Assembly: GCF_020148105.1 (NCBI RefSeq)
Contig: NZ_JAHLZE010000035.1
Location: 1 to 64,000 of the forward strand
Reading direction: 5' to 3'
DNA: 64,000 nucleotides
From: Methanobrevibacter sp. TMH8
GTDB lineage: Archaea > Methanobacteriota > Methanobacteria > Methanobacteriales > Methanobacteriaceae
The notes under the pieces were generated by a model that was given only the letters and a program-made list of their open reading frames with translations, ran no database searches and was not told the DNA's origin. The translations under genes and the position numbers were made by a program. Each line of letters starts with the position of its first letter. The first letter of the stretch is position 1. Positions 38,910-47,693 of the stretch are shown here, piece by piece.

Positions 38910-39461
38910 ATGAAAATAGTAGTTAATGGAATCAATGCAGGATTGAGATTTTCATCTGCTCATATCATACCTGTACACTCTTCATGTGGGTTTATACATG
39001 GACATTCATACTTCGTTGATGTAGAAATTGAAGGAAAGAGATCTGGAGAATATGAATTTGTAGTTGATTTTAAAGATGTTAAAAATGTTGTTAGATCAAT
39101 ATGTAAAAAATTAGATCATCGGGTTTTGATTCCTATTAATAATAAGAATATGATGTTTAAAGGCATTTCTAACTCTGAAAAAAATGTTGATTCTGAAGAC
39201 TACGTCGATTCTAGTGAACTATCTGTTCTTGATTTTTGCAATAATGATTATGTTGAATTTAGTGTAGGGAATAAAGAATATAAATTCCCAATGGAAGACT
39301 GTGTTCTTCTCCCTTTAAAACATTCTTCTGCTGAAGAATTATCTCAATATTTTGCAAACATTGTTTTTGAAGATTTAAGAAAAAAAGGATACGAAGTTGA
39401 TTTTGTTTCTGTATGTGTAAACGAGGGAATAGGTCAGGGAGCATTCTTTAAAAGAGAATAA
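38910..39461 (+). CDS. queD: 6-carboxytetrahydropterin synthase family protein (QueD/PTPS-like)
   Basis: The enzyme converts dihydroneopterin triphosphate to 6-carboxy-5,6,7,8-tetrahydropterin, the second step toward preQ0 and archaeosine. The zinc ligands appear in [30 protein letters not shown] (three His), with Cys near the catalytic position. The C-terminal Glu is in [13 protein letters not shown], and [20 protein letters not shown] is typical. At 183 residues it is longer than the usual 120-150 because of an insert at about 80-125. The ATG follows AGGAGTGAAATA. queE starts 82 bp later, an apparent operon. Confidence 0.9.
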   Translation: MKIVVNGINAGLRFSSAHIIPVHSSCGFIHGHSYFVDVEIEGKRSGEYEFVVDFKDVKNVVRSICKKLDHRVLIPINNKNMMFKGISNSEKNVDSEDYVDSSELSVLDFCNNDYVEFSVGNKEYKFPMEDCVLLPLKHSSAEELSQYFANIVFEDLRKKGYEVDFVSVCVNEGIGQGAFFKRE

Positions 39462-39543
39462 TCATAGTTATTTAATTTATTTTTTTAAATTTTTAGAATT
39501 TAGTTTTTAAGCGCACTAATTGAATTGAATTGAGGATGATTTT

Positions 39544-40239
39544 ATGAAAGCACCTATTATTGAGATTTTTTCAAGCTTTCAAGGAGAAGGTTTATGGATT
39601 GGGAGGCGACAAATTTTTGTACGTTTTGCAGGATGTAATTTAGACTGTAATTATTGTGATACTCCTGAAAGTAGATCTTCTGATAACGGAATTTCAATGA
39701 CTGTTGATGAAGTTTTGGAAAAAATTGAAAGATTGAAAACCCCAGATTTACACTCTATTTCTTTTACTGGAGGAGAACCTCTTTTATATTCAGAATTTAT
39801 AAATCAATTGGTCCAAAAAATTGATATTAAGATAATGATTGAAACTAATGGAACTTTACCCAATTCATTTAGAAATATTAATAAAATGGACTGTGTTTCT
39901 TTAGATATTAAGTTATCTGAACATTTTGGAAAAGATACTTATGAGAGTATTTTTGAAAAAGAACTTGATTCAGTAAAATTATTAATACAACAAAATACAA
40001 AGTTATATTGTAAATTAGTAGTATCACCTTCAACTGATTTAAATGTTTTAAGAAAAATAACAAAAAGATTATCTGAAGAAGTAAAAAATAATAGTATTCC
40101 AATAGTAATTCAACCTGTAAGTCCTATTGAACAATGGAAAAATTCAAGCAATAAGTTATTTACATTTTCAGAAGTGATTGGAGAATATATGGAGGTTTTA
40201 ATCATTCCTCAGACTCATAAACTTTTAAACATCGAGTAA
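39544..40239 (+). CDS. queE: 7-carboxy-7-deazaguanine synthase (radical SAM)
   Basis: This radical SAM enzyme rearranges 6-carboxytetrahydropterin to 7-carboxy-7-deazaguanine. It is directly downstream of queD, so the pair covers consecutive steps toward the archaeosine precursor preQ0. The 231-residue protein shows EIFSSFQGEGLWIGRRQIFVRFAGCNLDCNYCDTPESR with the CxxxCxxC cluster motif, then SFTGGEPLLY (GGE motif) and IETNGTLP. The ATG follows GAGGATGATTTT. queC is not in the window. Confidence 0.95.
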   Translation: MKAPIIEIFSSFQGEGLWIGRRQIFVRFAGCNLDCNYCDTPESRSSDNGISMTVDEVLEKIERLKTPDLHSISFTGGEPLLYSEFINQLVQKIDIKIMIETNGTLPNSFRNINKMDCVSLDIKLSEHFGKDTYESIFEKELDSVKLLIQQNTKLYCKLVVSPSTDLNVLRKITKRLSEEVKNNSIPIVIQPVSPIEQWKNSSNKLFTFSEVIGEYMEVLIIPQTHKLLNIE

Positions 40240-40553
40240 AAAGTTTTATTGCAATTTTCTTGTAAAATTTTATTATTTTATTATTTAATCTTTGAATCAA
40301 AAATTTATTGTACTATTTAATTATTAATCATTAAATCAAAAATTCTTTATATAAATGTCAATTGTTTAATAGGTATACTTCTTAGATAATAATTATAATA
40401 AAATTAATACTAGTATGTGTTAATATTATAATATTTTATCATTTTTATAGAAAAATATATAGATTCTTAAATATATATTAAGAATATGAAAGTCTTTAAT
40501 TAATGAATTTTTTGTTTATACCATTTTTTTATTATATCTCTAGAGGTGTAGAA
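40240..40553. other. Intergenic region upstream of the first CBS protein
   Basis: AT-rich sequence with T runs just after queE (40250-40275), a plausible terminator, and a duplicated ATTATT/TTAATC ATTGAATCAAAAATT-like segment at 40275-40345. The frame extension 40503-40553 is not used because the ribosome binding site lies inside it. Confidence 0.4.
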
Positions 40554-41501
40554 ATGAAAGATAAAAGTGCCATAAACTTAAGGAAATCTATGGGTCGTGG
40601 ATCTATAGAACATGAAACCAGAGTTTCAGAACATGAAGGAGACATAATGACATTAGCCAATAAAGATGTTATATCTGTCCCTCCAAGCACTACTATTATT
40701 GAAGTTGCTGAAGTAATGGTAAATCATAAGTTTAGAAGACTCCCAGTCACTGATCCCGGTTCTGAAAAACTTTTAGGAATAGTAACAGCTATGGACATTT
40801 TGAATTTCTTAGGAGGGGGAGACAAATTCAATATTGTGGAAGAAAAATACAATGATAATTTTTTAGCAGCTATAAATGAATCTGTAAGAGAAATTATGAC
40901 TCGTGAAGTTCGGTTCATGACTAATAAAGATTCAATCAATGATTGTATTGACTTAATGTTAGAAACTGATATTGGAGCTCTTCCTATAGTTGATGAAGAT
41001 AATAAAGTCATTGGTATTATCACTGAAAGAGATTTTACTTTAGCAATGGCCGGAGTTTTAACTGATGAATTGGTAGAAAATTACATGACTACTAATGTTA
41101 TTACTACCACTCCTGGAACACCTATTGAAGGGGTGTCCAAAATAATGGTTAGAAATAAATTAAGAAGAGTCCCTATAATGGGTAAAGCTATGGAAGATAC
41201 AGCAGCTCATGGTGAAACTGAAGAATTAGAAGGAATTGTAACATCTAATGATGTTTTAAAATTTTTAGGGGATAATAAACTATTCAGCAAAATGGAATCT
41301 AATAGTGGTGTCGAAATTTTAGATACTAAAATTTCTGAAATAATGGCTGAAAATGTTACTACTGTAGAACCATTAACTCGACTTGGCGATTTATGTGAAA
41401 TTTTCAGAGAAAAAGATATTGGTGGTGTCCCTGTTGTTAAAAATGGGGAATTATTAGGTATATTAACTGAAAGTGATATTCTAAAAGCTATCCGCAAATA
41501 A
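40554..41501 (+). CDS. Protein with four CBS domains
   Basis: A 315-residue soluble protein made of two CBS pairs: about 28-90, 108-165, 170-235 and 255-315. Each begins with a line such as DIMTLANKDVISVPPSTTIIEVAEVM, EIMTREVRFMTNKDSINDCIDLM, or YMTTNVITTTPGTPIEGVSKIM and ends in GIVTAMDIL or GILTESDIL. CBS pairs bind adenine nucleotides, so this may be an energy or adenosyl-ligand sensor; no catalytic domain is attached. The start ATG 40554 follows GAGGTGTAGAA. A second four-CBS gene follows after 109 bp. Confidence 0.85.
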   Translation: MKDKSAINLRKSMGRGSIEHETRVSEHEGDIMTLANKDVISVPPSTTIIEVAEVMVNHKFRRLPVTDPGSEKLLGIVTAMDILNFLGGGDKFNIVEEKYNDNFLAAINESVREIMTREVRFMTNKDSINDCIDLMLETDIGALPIVDEDNKVIGIITERDFTLAMAGVLTDELVENYMTTNVITTTPGTPIEGVSKIMVRNKLRRVPIMGKAMEDTAAHGETEELEGIVTSNDVLKFLGDNKLFSKMESNSGVEILDTKISEIMAENVTTVEPLTRLGDLCEIFREKDIGGVPVVKNGELLGILTESDILKAIRK

Positions 41502-41610
41502 AATCATATTAAAATCATATTAAAAATAATAAAAAATAATAAAGAAAGAGATAGTAAAGAGTAATTAAAATTTGAATTAAAGAATGATCTACCTTATTTT
41601 GGTGATTTAA

Positions 41611-42435
41611 ATGCAAATAAAAAATTTAATGTCTGAAGAACTAATAACAATTGATAAAGACCAAAACATTTGTGATGCTCTTCGATTAATGAAAAAACAT
41701 AAAATATCTAGAATACCTGTTATTAACACTAATGAAAACCATGAAAAAGAACTTGTAGGAATAATAGCAGAAAAAGATATAGCTACAAAATTAGGGTCTT
41801 CTAAATATGGAAATATGGCTCCTTCTCATTTTCATGTTTCAACAGTAATGGTAAATGATGTCATAATAGCTGATGAAACAGAAAAAATTGATAAAACAGC
41901 TAAAATGATTCTTGAAAAAAATATTGGGGCTTTACCTGTAATTTCTAATGGTGATTTAGTAGGAATAATTACTAAATCTGATTTTATTGATATATGTAAA
42001 GGAAAAGCATATGAAAAAATATTTGCCGAAGAAATTATGAGTAGTGAGATAATATCTGTTGGTGCTAAAGATAGATTAATTCATGCAAGAAGAGTTATAA
42101 TGGATTCTAATATTGGTAGACTTTTAATCAATGATAATAATGAACTTGCAGGTATTTTAACATCTAAAGATATAGCTAGAGCTTTAATATCTTTTAGAAA
42201 ACATGTTCCTGAAAATCATCAACAAGCGCAAATAAAAAATATCTTTGTAGAAGAAGTAATGTCTCAAAATGTAAAAACATTGTCTGTAAATTCTACCGTC
42301 GCTGAAATAGCTAATGCTATGTTAGAAACAGGTTATAATGGATATCCTATTGTAAACGAAAATGATAATGTTGTTGGTATTGTAACACAATCTGATTTAC
42401 TAGGATTAATTGTTGATTTAGAATTAGCAGAATAG
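41611..42435 (+). CDS. Second protein with four CBS domains
   Basis: A 274-residue stand-alone CBS protein: about 1-62, 75-130, 140-195 and 210-270. Repeating elements include LMSEELITIDKDQNICDALRLM, VMVNDVIIADETEKIDKTAKMI, IMSSEIISVGAKDRLIHARRVI and VMSQNVKTLSVNSTVAEIANAM. In archaea such proteins were often annotated as IMP-dehydrogenase-related, but the catalytic barrel is absent. It probably binds AMP, ATP or SAM-like ligands as a regulator. It follows the other CBS gene on the same strand with its own GGTGATTTAA ribosome binding site. Confidence 0.85.
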   Translation: MQIKNLMSEELITIDKDQNICDALRLMKKHKISRIPVINTNENHEKELVGIIAEKDIATKLGSSKYGNMAPSHFHVSTVMVNDVIIADETEKIDKTAKMILEKNIGALPVISNGDLVGIITKSDFIDICKGKAYEKIFAEEIMSSEIISVGAKDRLIHARRVIMDSNIGRLLINDNNELAGILTSKDIARALISFRKHVPENHQQAQIKNIFVEEVMSQNVKTLSVNSTVAEIANAMLETGYNGYPIVNENDNVVGIVTQSDLLGLIVDLELAE

Positions 42436-42707
42436 CTTTTTAGCTATTCTATTTCTATTTTTAACAATTTAATACTTTTATTTGCTTATTTTATATTTAA
42501 TATTTATATTCAATATATAATTAATCTCTATATTTTACTATAAAATGATTTATACATATGATTTATATTATCTAGTATCCCTAGCATTTTTAATACCTTA
42601 ATATATTCTAATAATACTCAATATATTCTTTAATCTAATATATTTTATTTATCTTATTAAATGATAAAATATATTATATATTTCTAAATAATAAGTGAGG
42701 TTTTACT
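42436..42707. other. Intergenic region before pheA with ribosome binding site
   Basis: AT-rich spacer. TGAGG at 42696-42700 is the only Shine-Dalgarno-like sequence and sits 6-7 nt before the ATA at 42708. A TTCTATTTCTATTTTT run at 42447-42462 after the CBS gene may end its transcript. Confidence 0.45.
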
Positions 42708-43565
42708 ATAAGCATCAAATCAAATAATGAGAAAAACTCTAAAATAGCATTTTTAGGGCCTAATGGAACTTTTACTCATGAAGCTGCATCAGTTTTAGAA
42801 GGAGAATTAGTCTCTTATTGTTCTATTCCCTCTGTCATGAATTCTGTTGTTGAAGGAGAGTGTTTAAAAGGTATTGTTCCTATTGAAAATTCTATTGAAG
42901 GTCCGGTTGGATTGACTTTAGATCTTTTAGCTCATAAAATTGATCTTAATATTGAAAAAGAGATTATTATTCCTGTTAGCCATAACCTTCTTGTAGATAA
43001 GGATATATATGATACTGAGGATATTGGTGACATAATTGATGTTTATTCTCATTCTCAAGCACTGGCACAGTGTCAAAACTATTTAGAAAATCACAATATG
43101 AAAACTCACTTTACATTAAGTACTGCAGCTGCAGCTAAATCAATTAAAGGACAAAAAGGTGTCGCAGCTATTGGAACTTTAAAGGCTGCTGAATTATATG
43201 GATTAAAACCTATTGATAAAAATATTCAAGATATTAAAAATAATCAAACTAGATTCATTATATTGTCTAAAAATCCATCTAGAATAACTGGACATGATAA
43301 AACTTCTATTTTATTTTCACTTTCTGATGATAATCCTGGTGGTTTATATGAAATTTTGGGAGTATTTGCAAAAAATAGTATTAACTTAACTAAAATTGAA
43401 TCTCGTCCATCCAAAGAAGGTTTAGGAAAATATATATTTTTTGTTGATTTAGAAGGACATAAAAATGATGAAAAAATTAAAAATATTTTAGATACTCTTA
43501 GAAAAAAGACATCTTTTATGAAAATATTGGGATCTTATCCAATGGCTAATTTTAACAAAGATTAA
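42708..43565 (+). CDS. pheA: Prephenate dehydratase with ACT domain, non-canonical start
   Basis: The enzyme converts prephenate to phenylpyruvate for phenylalanine synthesis. The catalytic domain runs from KIAFLGPNGTFTHEAA to NQTRFIILSK, and a C-terminal ACT domain contains INLTKIESRPSKEGLGKYIFFVDLEGH, the usual Phe-binding region. The first ATG in the frame is at 42837, well inside the domain, and would remove the conserved GPNGTF motif. Between the in-frame TGA at 42696 and that motif there is no ATG, GTG or TTG. GTGAGGT at 42695-42701 places the ribosome at ATA 42708, giving 285 residues. The non-AUG start is inferred. Confidence 0.88.
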   Translation: MSIKSNNEKNSKIAFLGPNGTFTHEAASVLEGELVSYCSIPSVMNSVVEGECLKGIVPIENSIEGPVGLTLDLLAHKIDLNIEKEIIIPVSHNLLVDKDIYDTEDIGDIIDVYSHSQALAQCQNYLENHNMKTHFTLSTAAAAKSIKGQKGVAAIGTLKAAELYGLKPIDKNIQDIKNNQTRFIILSKNPSRITGHDKTSILFSLSDDNPGGLYEILGVFAKNSINLTKIESRPSKEGLGKYIFFVDLEGHKNDEKIKNILDTLRKKTSFMKILGSYPMANFNKD

Positions 43566-44101
43566 CATTTCTAACATTCTAATATTTCTAATATTTTTTC
43601 AATTTTCTATACTTTTATTAAATATTTTTATATTATTTTTATTATTCTGTTATTTTTAATAAAAATTCTAATAATTCTAATATATTATGATAATTATAAA
43701 AATAATATAAAAATAATTTGATTAATTAATATGATATAAATAAATTAAAATTTAAGATAATATAATTTAATATAATATAAATAATATAAATAATAAAAAT
43801 TATTAATAATTATAATTATATTTTTTTAATGTATTAGTAAACTATATTATATAAAAAAACCATAATACCAATGTTATATATAGTTATATGATGAAATTTA
43901 ATAATAAATTTTAACTTAATTTAATAATAAATTTTCACAAATTTAACAATAAATTTTAAAATTATCTTTAAAATTTATAATGTAATAAAATTATAAATGA
44001 ATTATTTTTTAATCATTTACTACAGTTTAATTTCAATCTATTTAGTAAATAATAAATATACAATTAATAAACATGTTATAAATGATTATTAAAGCCTAGA
44101 G
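43566..44101. other. AT-rich intergenic region
   Basis: After pheA there are T-rich runs (43580-43640), consistent with a terminator. The rest is AT-only sequence with ATTTAATAATAAATTTTA-like repeats at 43895-43960. No gene is supported. GAGGTGG at 44099-44105 is the ribosome binding site of the next gene. Confidence 0.45.
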
Positions 44102-44110
44102 GTGGGTAAT

Positions 44111-44812
44111 ATTAGTCAAGATAAACAAAAGCTTTTAAAAATCATGCAAGAGCTTAAAAAAGATTATCAAGCAGGAAACATTTCTGAAGATAAGTATAAA
44201 TATTTGTCTAAAGAATATTCTAATAGATTAGCTAATTTAGATGCTACTAATAGAATAAGAAGCATGCAGGGTCGGGAAAATAATCAAAAGACTCCTTCTA
44301 AAGCTGCTCAAAGGAGTATGGCTGAAGCAAGTAGGAGAGAGGATAAAGATCTTGTTGATAAATATATTGTAAAGCCAAAAGTACAGAAAAAAGTACAAAC
44401 AGCTCCAGAATCATCAAACAAGAGCAAATATGCTATTTTGGCAGTCGTTTGTTTAATAGGTGCTTTTTTAGTAGGAATCAGCTTTGGCTTGTTTAGTGGT
44501 GGACCTCAATCTGCTGTTCCAGGTGCAACTGTTTTAATTGATGATAGTGCATTTCCAAGTTTTTTAGCTAATGCTTCAAATGTTACTACAAATAGTGGTG
44601 GAGATCAATCTAACTCAAATACTGGGGGTATAGGTACTACAACTACTGATACTACAGATTCAGATACGGGTGATGGAACAACTGATGGTGGTTCTGATGG
44701 TGGTTCTGGTAGTGGTTCTGATGGCGGTTCTGATGGCGGTTCTGGCGGAGGTTCTGGTAGTGGTTCTGATGGCGGTTCTGGTAGTGGTTCTGGTGGCTCT
44801 ACAGAAGGTTAA
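44111..44812 (+). CDS. Membrane-anchored protein with SHOCT-like N-terminus and Gly/Ser/Asp-rich tail
   Basis: A single-span protein of about 233 residues. Residues 1-45 (KLLKIMQELKKDYQAGNISEDKYKYLSKEY) look like a short SHOCT-type oligomerisation helix pair. A basic linker, one membrane helix (about 105-130, YAILAVVCLIGAFLVGISFGLF) and then an extracytoplasmic tail of Thr, Gly, Ser and Asp follow. The last 45 residues repeat GSDGG and GSGSG. The function is unknown. A GTG at 44102 is in frame but lies inside GAGGTGG; an ATT at 44111 has better spacing, so the start is uncertain. It is followed by a lipoprotein gene 49 bp on. Confidence 0.7.
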   Translation: MSQDKQKLLKIMQELKKDYQAGNISEDKYKYLSKEYSNRLANLDATNRIRSMQGRENNQKTPSKAAQRSMAEASRREDKDLVDKYIVKPKVQKKVQTAPESSNKSKYAILAVVCLIGAFLVGISFGLFSGGPQSAVPGATVLIDDSAFPSFLANASNVTTNSGGDQSNSNTGGIGTTTTDTTDSDTGDGTTDGGSDGGSGSGSDGGSDGGSGGGSGSGSDGGSGSGSGGSTEG

Positions 44813-44861
44813 ACTAAATAAAGTCTTTATTGGATACGACTTTTCATAACAAGGTGAATTA

Positions 44862-45410
44862 ATGAAGAAATATATATTGGGCATTCTAATTATATTAGCT
44901 GTTATATTTGTTTCTGGGTGTATTACTGATAGCAACAATAATAATAGTACTGGTAATGATACACCTCCTCAAACTTTAGCTAAAAATGGAATAATTATTA
45001 AATATCCTGGAACATGGGTTGTTGCAAATTCAGCTTCTAATGATTCAATAGTTGCTGTTGCAGATCCTAGCTCTAAGGACCCAGCTACCGGTTATAGTAA
45101 TGTTAATGTAAATATTGAAAAAAGAAGTCTTCCATCATCTTTAGAGAGTTATTTTAATCAAACATATACAAAATTATTCTCTAATTCCAATTTTACTCCA
45201 ATTGCTCAAGGTAATGTATCTATTGGGTCTTATAATGCTTTAGAAGCATTATACACTGAAAACTCTAATGGAACAGTAAAACAACATAGGGCCCTTTGGA
45301 TAGAGAATAATAATGAACTTTATGTTATTTTGTTTACAGCTCCTCAAAATGAATATCAGAGTCAAGTTAAAAATTTTAATTTTATTCTAGCGAACTTTAG
45401 AATAACTTAA
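44862..45410 (+). CDS. PsbP-like lipoprotein
   Basis: A 182-residue secreted protein. The signal peptide MKKYILGILIILAVIFVSGC ends in a lipobox (VSGC), so it is probably lipid-anchored on the outer face of the membrane. After an Asn-rich linker, IIIKYPGTWVVAN, the VNVNIEKRSLPSSLESYFNQ segment and LWIENNNELYVILFTAP resemble PsbP/MOG1-like domains common in methanogen lipoproteins. The role is unknown. AAGGTGAATTA precedes the ATG. Position suggests co-transcription with the SHOCT-like membrane protein. Confidence 0.75.
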   Translation: MKKYILGILIILAVIFVSGCITDSNNNNSTGNDTPPQTLAKNGIIIKYPGTWVVANSASNDSIVAVADPSSKDPATGYSNVNVNIEKRSLPSSLESYFNQTYTKLFSNSNFTPIAQGNVSIGSYNALEALYTENSNGTVKQHRALWIENNNELYVILFTAPQNEYQSQVKNFNFILANFRIT

Positions 45411-45508
45411 TGATTTAATAACTTAATATCCTTAGTTATTTCATTTAATTTCTTAATTATATTCTTTATTTTTTATTTTTATAAAATTTTGTAAATGTAG
45501 GTTTAAAA

Positions 45509-46687
45509 ATGGACATTATATTATGTGTAACTGGAAGTATAGCTGCTACAGAATCTATAAAGTTAGCTAGAGAACTTAAAAGGCAAGGATTCAATGTAAA
45601 ATCTTTCATGAGTGATGCTGGAACAAAAATTATTCATCCTAATTCTATGGAATTTGCAACAGGTCAAGATGTAGTATTGGATATTACTGGAAAGATTGAA
45701 CATGTTAAATATGCTAAAGCAGATTTGATTTTAGTTGCTCCAGCAACAGCTAACGTTATAAGTAAATTTGCATATAAAATAGCCGATAATCTTATTAACA
45801 CTCTTCTTATAACTGCCCATGGTCATGATACTCCTATTTTATTTGTTCCTTCTATGCATGATTCTATGTATAAATCAATTTCAAAAAATATTGAGAAAAT
45901 AAGACTAGAGGAATCTGAAACTAAAATTGATTTTGTAAAACCTCGTATGGAAGAAGGAAAAGCTAAATTTCCAAGCATTGAAGATATAATATTAGAATCT
46001 AAAAGAATAATTAGTTTAAATCAAATTGAAAAAGATCCTTCAAAATTAGCCAATAAAAAGATTTTGATAAGTTTAGGTGGAACTTATGAGGCTATTGATC
46101 CAATTAGGGGCATAACAAATAAATCTTCTGGAAAAATGGGATTAGAATTAGCTAAAGAGGCTTATATTCGAGGAATGGATGTAAAATTAATAGTAGGTAC
46201 TGTTGATGTTAAAATACCTAAGTGTTTTGATGTTAATTTTGTCGAATCTAGTGAAGAAATGAATAATATAACTAAAGAGCTTATTAATGATTTTGATATT
46301 TTCATTGCTACAGCAGCTGTATCTGATTTTGCTCCAATAAATAAAGAGAACTATAAAATATCTTCTTCAATTGATCTATCTTTAGAATTTAAACCTACTG
46401 AAAAAATTATTAAACAGATTAAACAAACAAACCCTAATATATTTTTAGTAGGATTTAAAGCAGAATATGATATAGATGAAGATAAGATGATAAATTTAGC
46501 TAAAAAACAGATTGAAGAGGTTGGAACTGATTTAGTCATTGCTAATGATGTAAGCATAAGGGGATGCGGATTTGGTTCTGATGTTAATCAAGTTATTTTA
46601 GTGGATAATGATGTTGTTGAAATTTCAGAATGTTCTAAGAAGGAAATTGCAAAAATTGTATTTGATAAACTGGATAAAGATTTATAA
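45509..46687 (+). CDS. coaBC: Phosphopantothenoylcysteine decarboxylase / phosphopantothenate-cysteine ligase
   Basis: This bifunctional enzyme of coenzyme A synthesis has 392 residues. The N-terminal CoaC flavoprotein (1-175) shows ILCVTGSIAATESIKLARELKRQG, HVKYAKADLILVAPATANVISKFAYKIADNL, and the FVPSMHDSMY loop, where bacterial proteins have PAMN. The C-terminal CoaB half (185-392) has ISLGGTYEAIDPIRGITNKSSGKMG, AAVSDFAP and GFKAEYD, with VIANDVSIRGCGFGSDVNQVILVD at the end. The Met in PSMHDSMY is a normal archaeal variant. ATG follows GTAGGTTTAAAA. Confidence 0.95.
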   Translation: MDIILCVTGSIAATESIKLARELKRQGFNVKSFMSDAGTKIIHPNSMEFATGQDVVLDITGKIEHVKYAKADLILVAPATANVISKFAYKIADNLINTLLITAHGHDTPILFVPSMHDSMYKSISKNIEKIRLEESETKIDFVKPRMEEGKAKFPSIEDIILESKRIISLNQIEKDPSKLANKKILISLGGTYEAIDPIRGITNKSSGKMGLELAKEAYIRGMDVKLIVGTVDVKIPKCFDVNFVESSEEMNNITKELINDFDIFIATAAVSDFAPINKENYKISSSIDLSLEFKPTEKIIKQIKQTNPNIFLVGFKAEYDIDEDKMINLAKKQIEEVGTDLVIANDVSIRGCGFGSDVNQVILVDNDVVEISECSKKEIAKIVFDKLDKDL

Positions 46688-47693
46688 TCAATACATCTTG
46701 TTATAATTATTATTTATAGATTTTTTGTTACATTTTTCTTTTTCTATAATTTTTATTATTTTTTTCATATCTTTATATTTCAATATTTTTTTATTTTTAT
46801 ATTTTTTATAAACAGAATTATTTATTTATAAAGATTAATATTTTATTATAACAATAGTAAAGTTTATTATGTTGAAGGTACAAAATTAGTATTATTAAAT
46901 CATATAGAATAAACTGAATAATTATATATAATATAAATATTTATAAAAATTAGAATATAAATTGGAATATGTTTTAATATATTTATTTTAAATTGTTTTT
47001 GTAACTTTATTTAGAATTAAAGAATATTATCGTGAAAATTAGAATGATTTAAGTTAATAATACTTTAATAGAACTTTCAAAATGCTTTAATACTATCAAT
47101 GCTAGTTTTTGACTAATTATGATTCAATCAGAGCTAGATGATTTGATATTAAAATTATTAATTAATTTAATCTATGTTGTTTAAATTTGTTTAAATTTAG
47201 ATTAATTTGTTTATATTAACTAGATTTTGTTTAGAATTAGTTTAATATTTTTTAATATCTACAATTTGTTAATTATTTGAAAAAAATATAAAGTTATAGA
47301 AAAGATTATATATATTGTAGAACATATAATAATAATACTTAGACAATATATTGTTAAATTAGAATATGATTAGTTCTGATTATTAATGTGATTAATAACA
47401 CTAATTTAATATTTTTGTTGTTTAAGCAATTAATGGATTTTAATTGAATCATACTAATTTTTATGATATTTAACATTTTATTATTATTAAAATTTGATTT
47501 AAATTTAATATTCAAATAATGCTTTCTGGAATTCTATTATAAATTAGTAATGATTATAAATCATCAGTAATGATTATAAATTAAATATTATTATAATATA
47601 AATCATCTAATTGGTGATCTTTTCCTGAAATTCATTATATATAATTTATTCACTATTATTATAAATTTACTATATCACATGAGGTGTTGTTAG
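46688..47693. other. One-kilobase intergenic region upstream of psmB
   Basis: No gene is supported. T runs after coaBC (46725-46810) may terminate it. A 16-nt direct repeat, AGTAATGATTATAAAT, occurs at 47546-47561 and 47566-47581. A TATA-like TATATATAATTTA at about 47634-47646 fits the psmB promoter. The remaining sequence is AT-rich. Confidence 0.5.
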
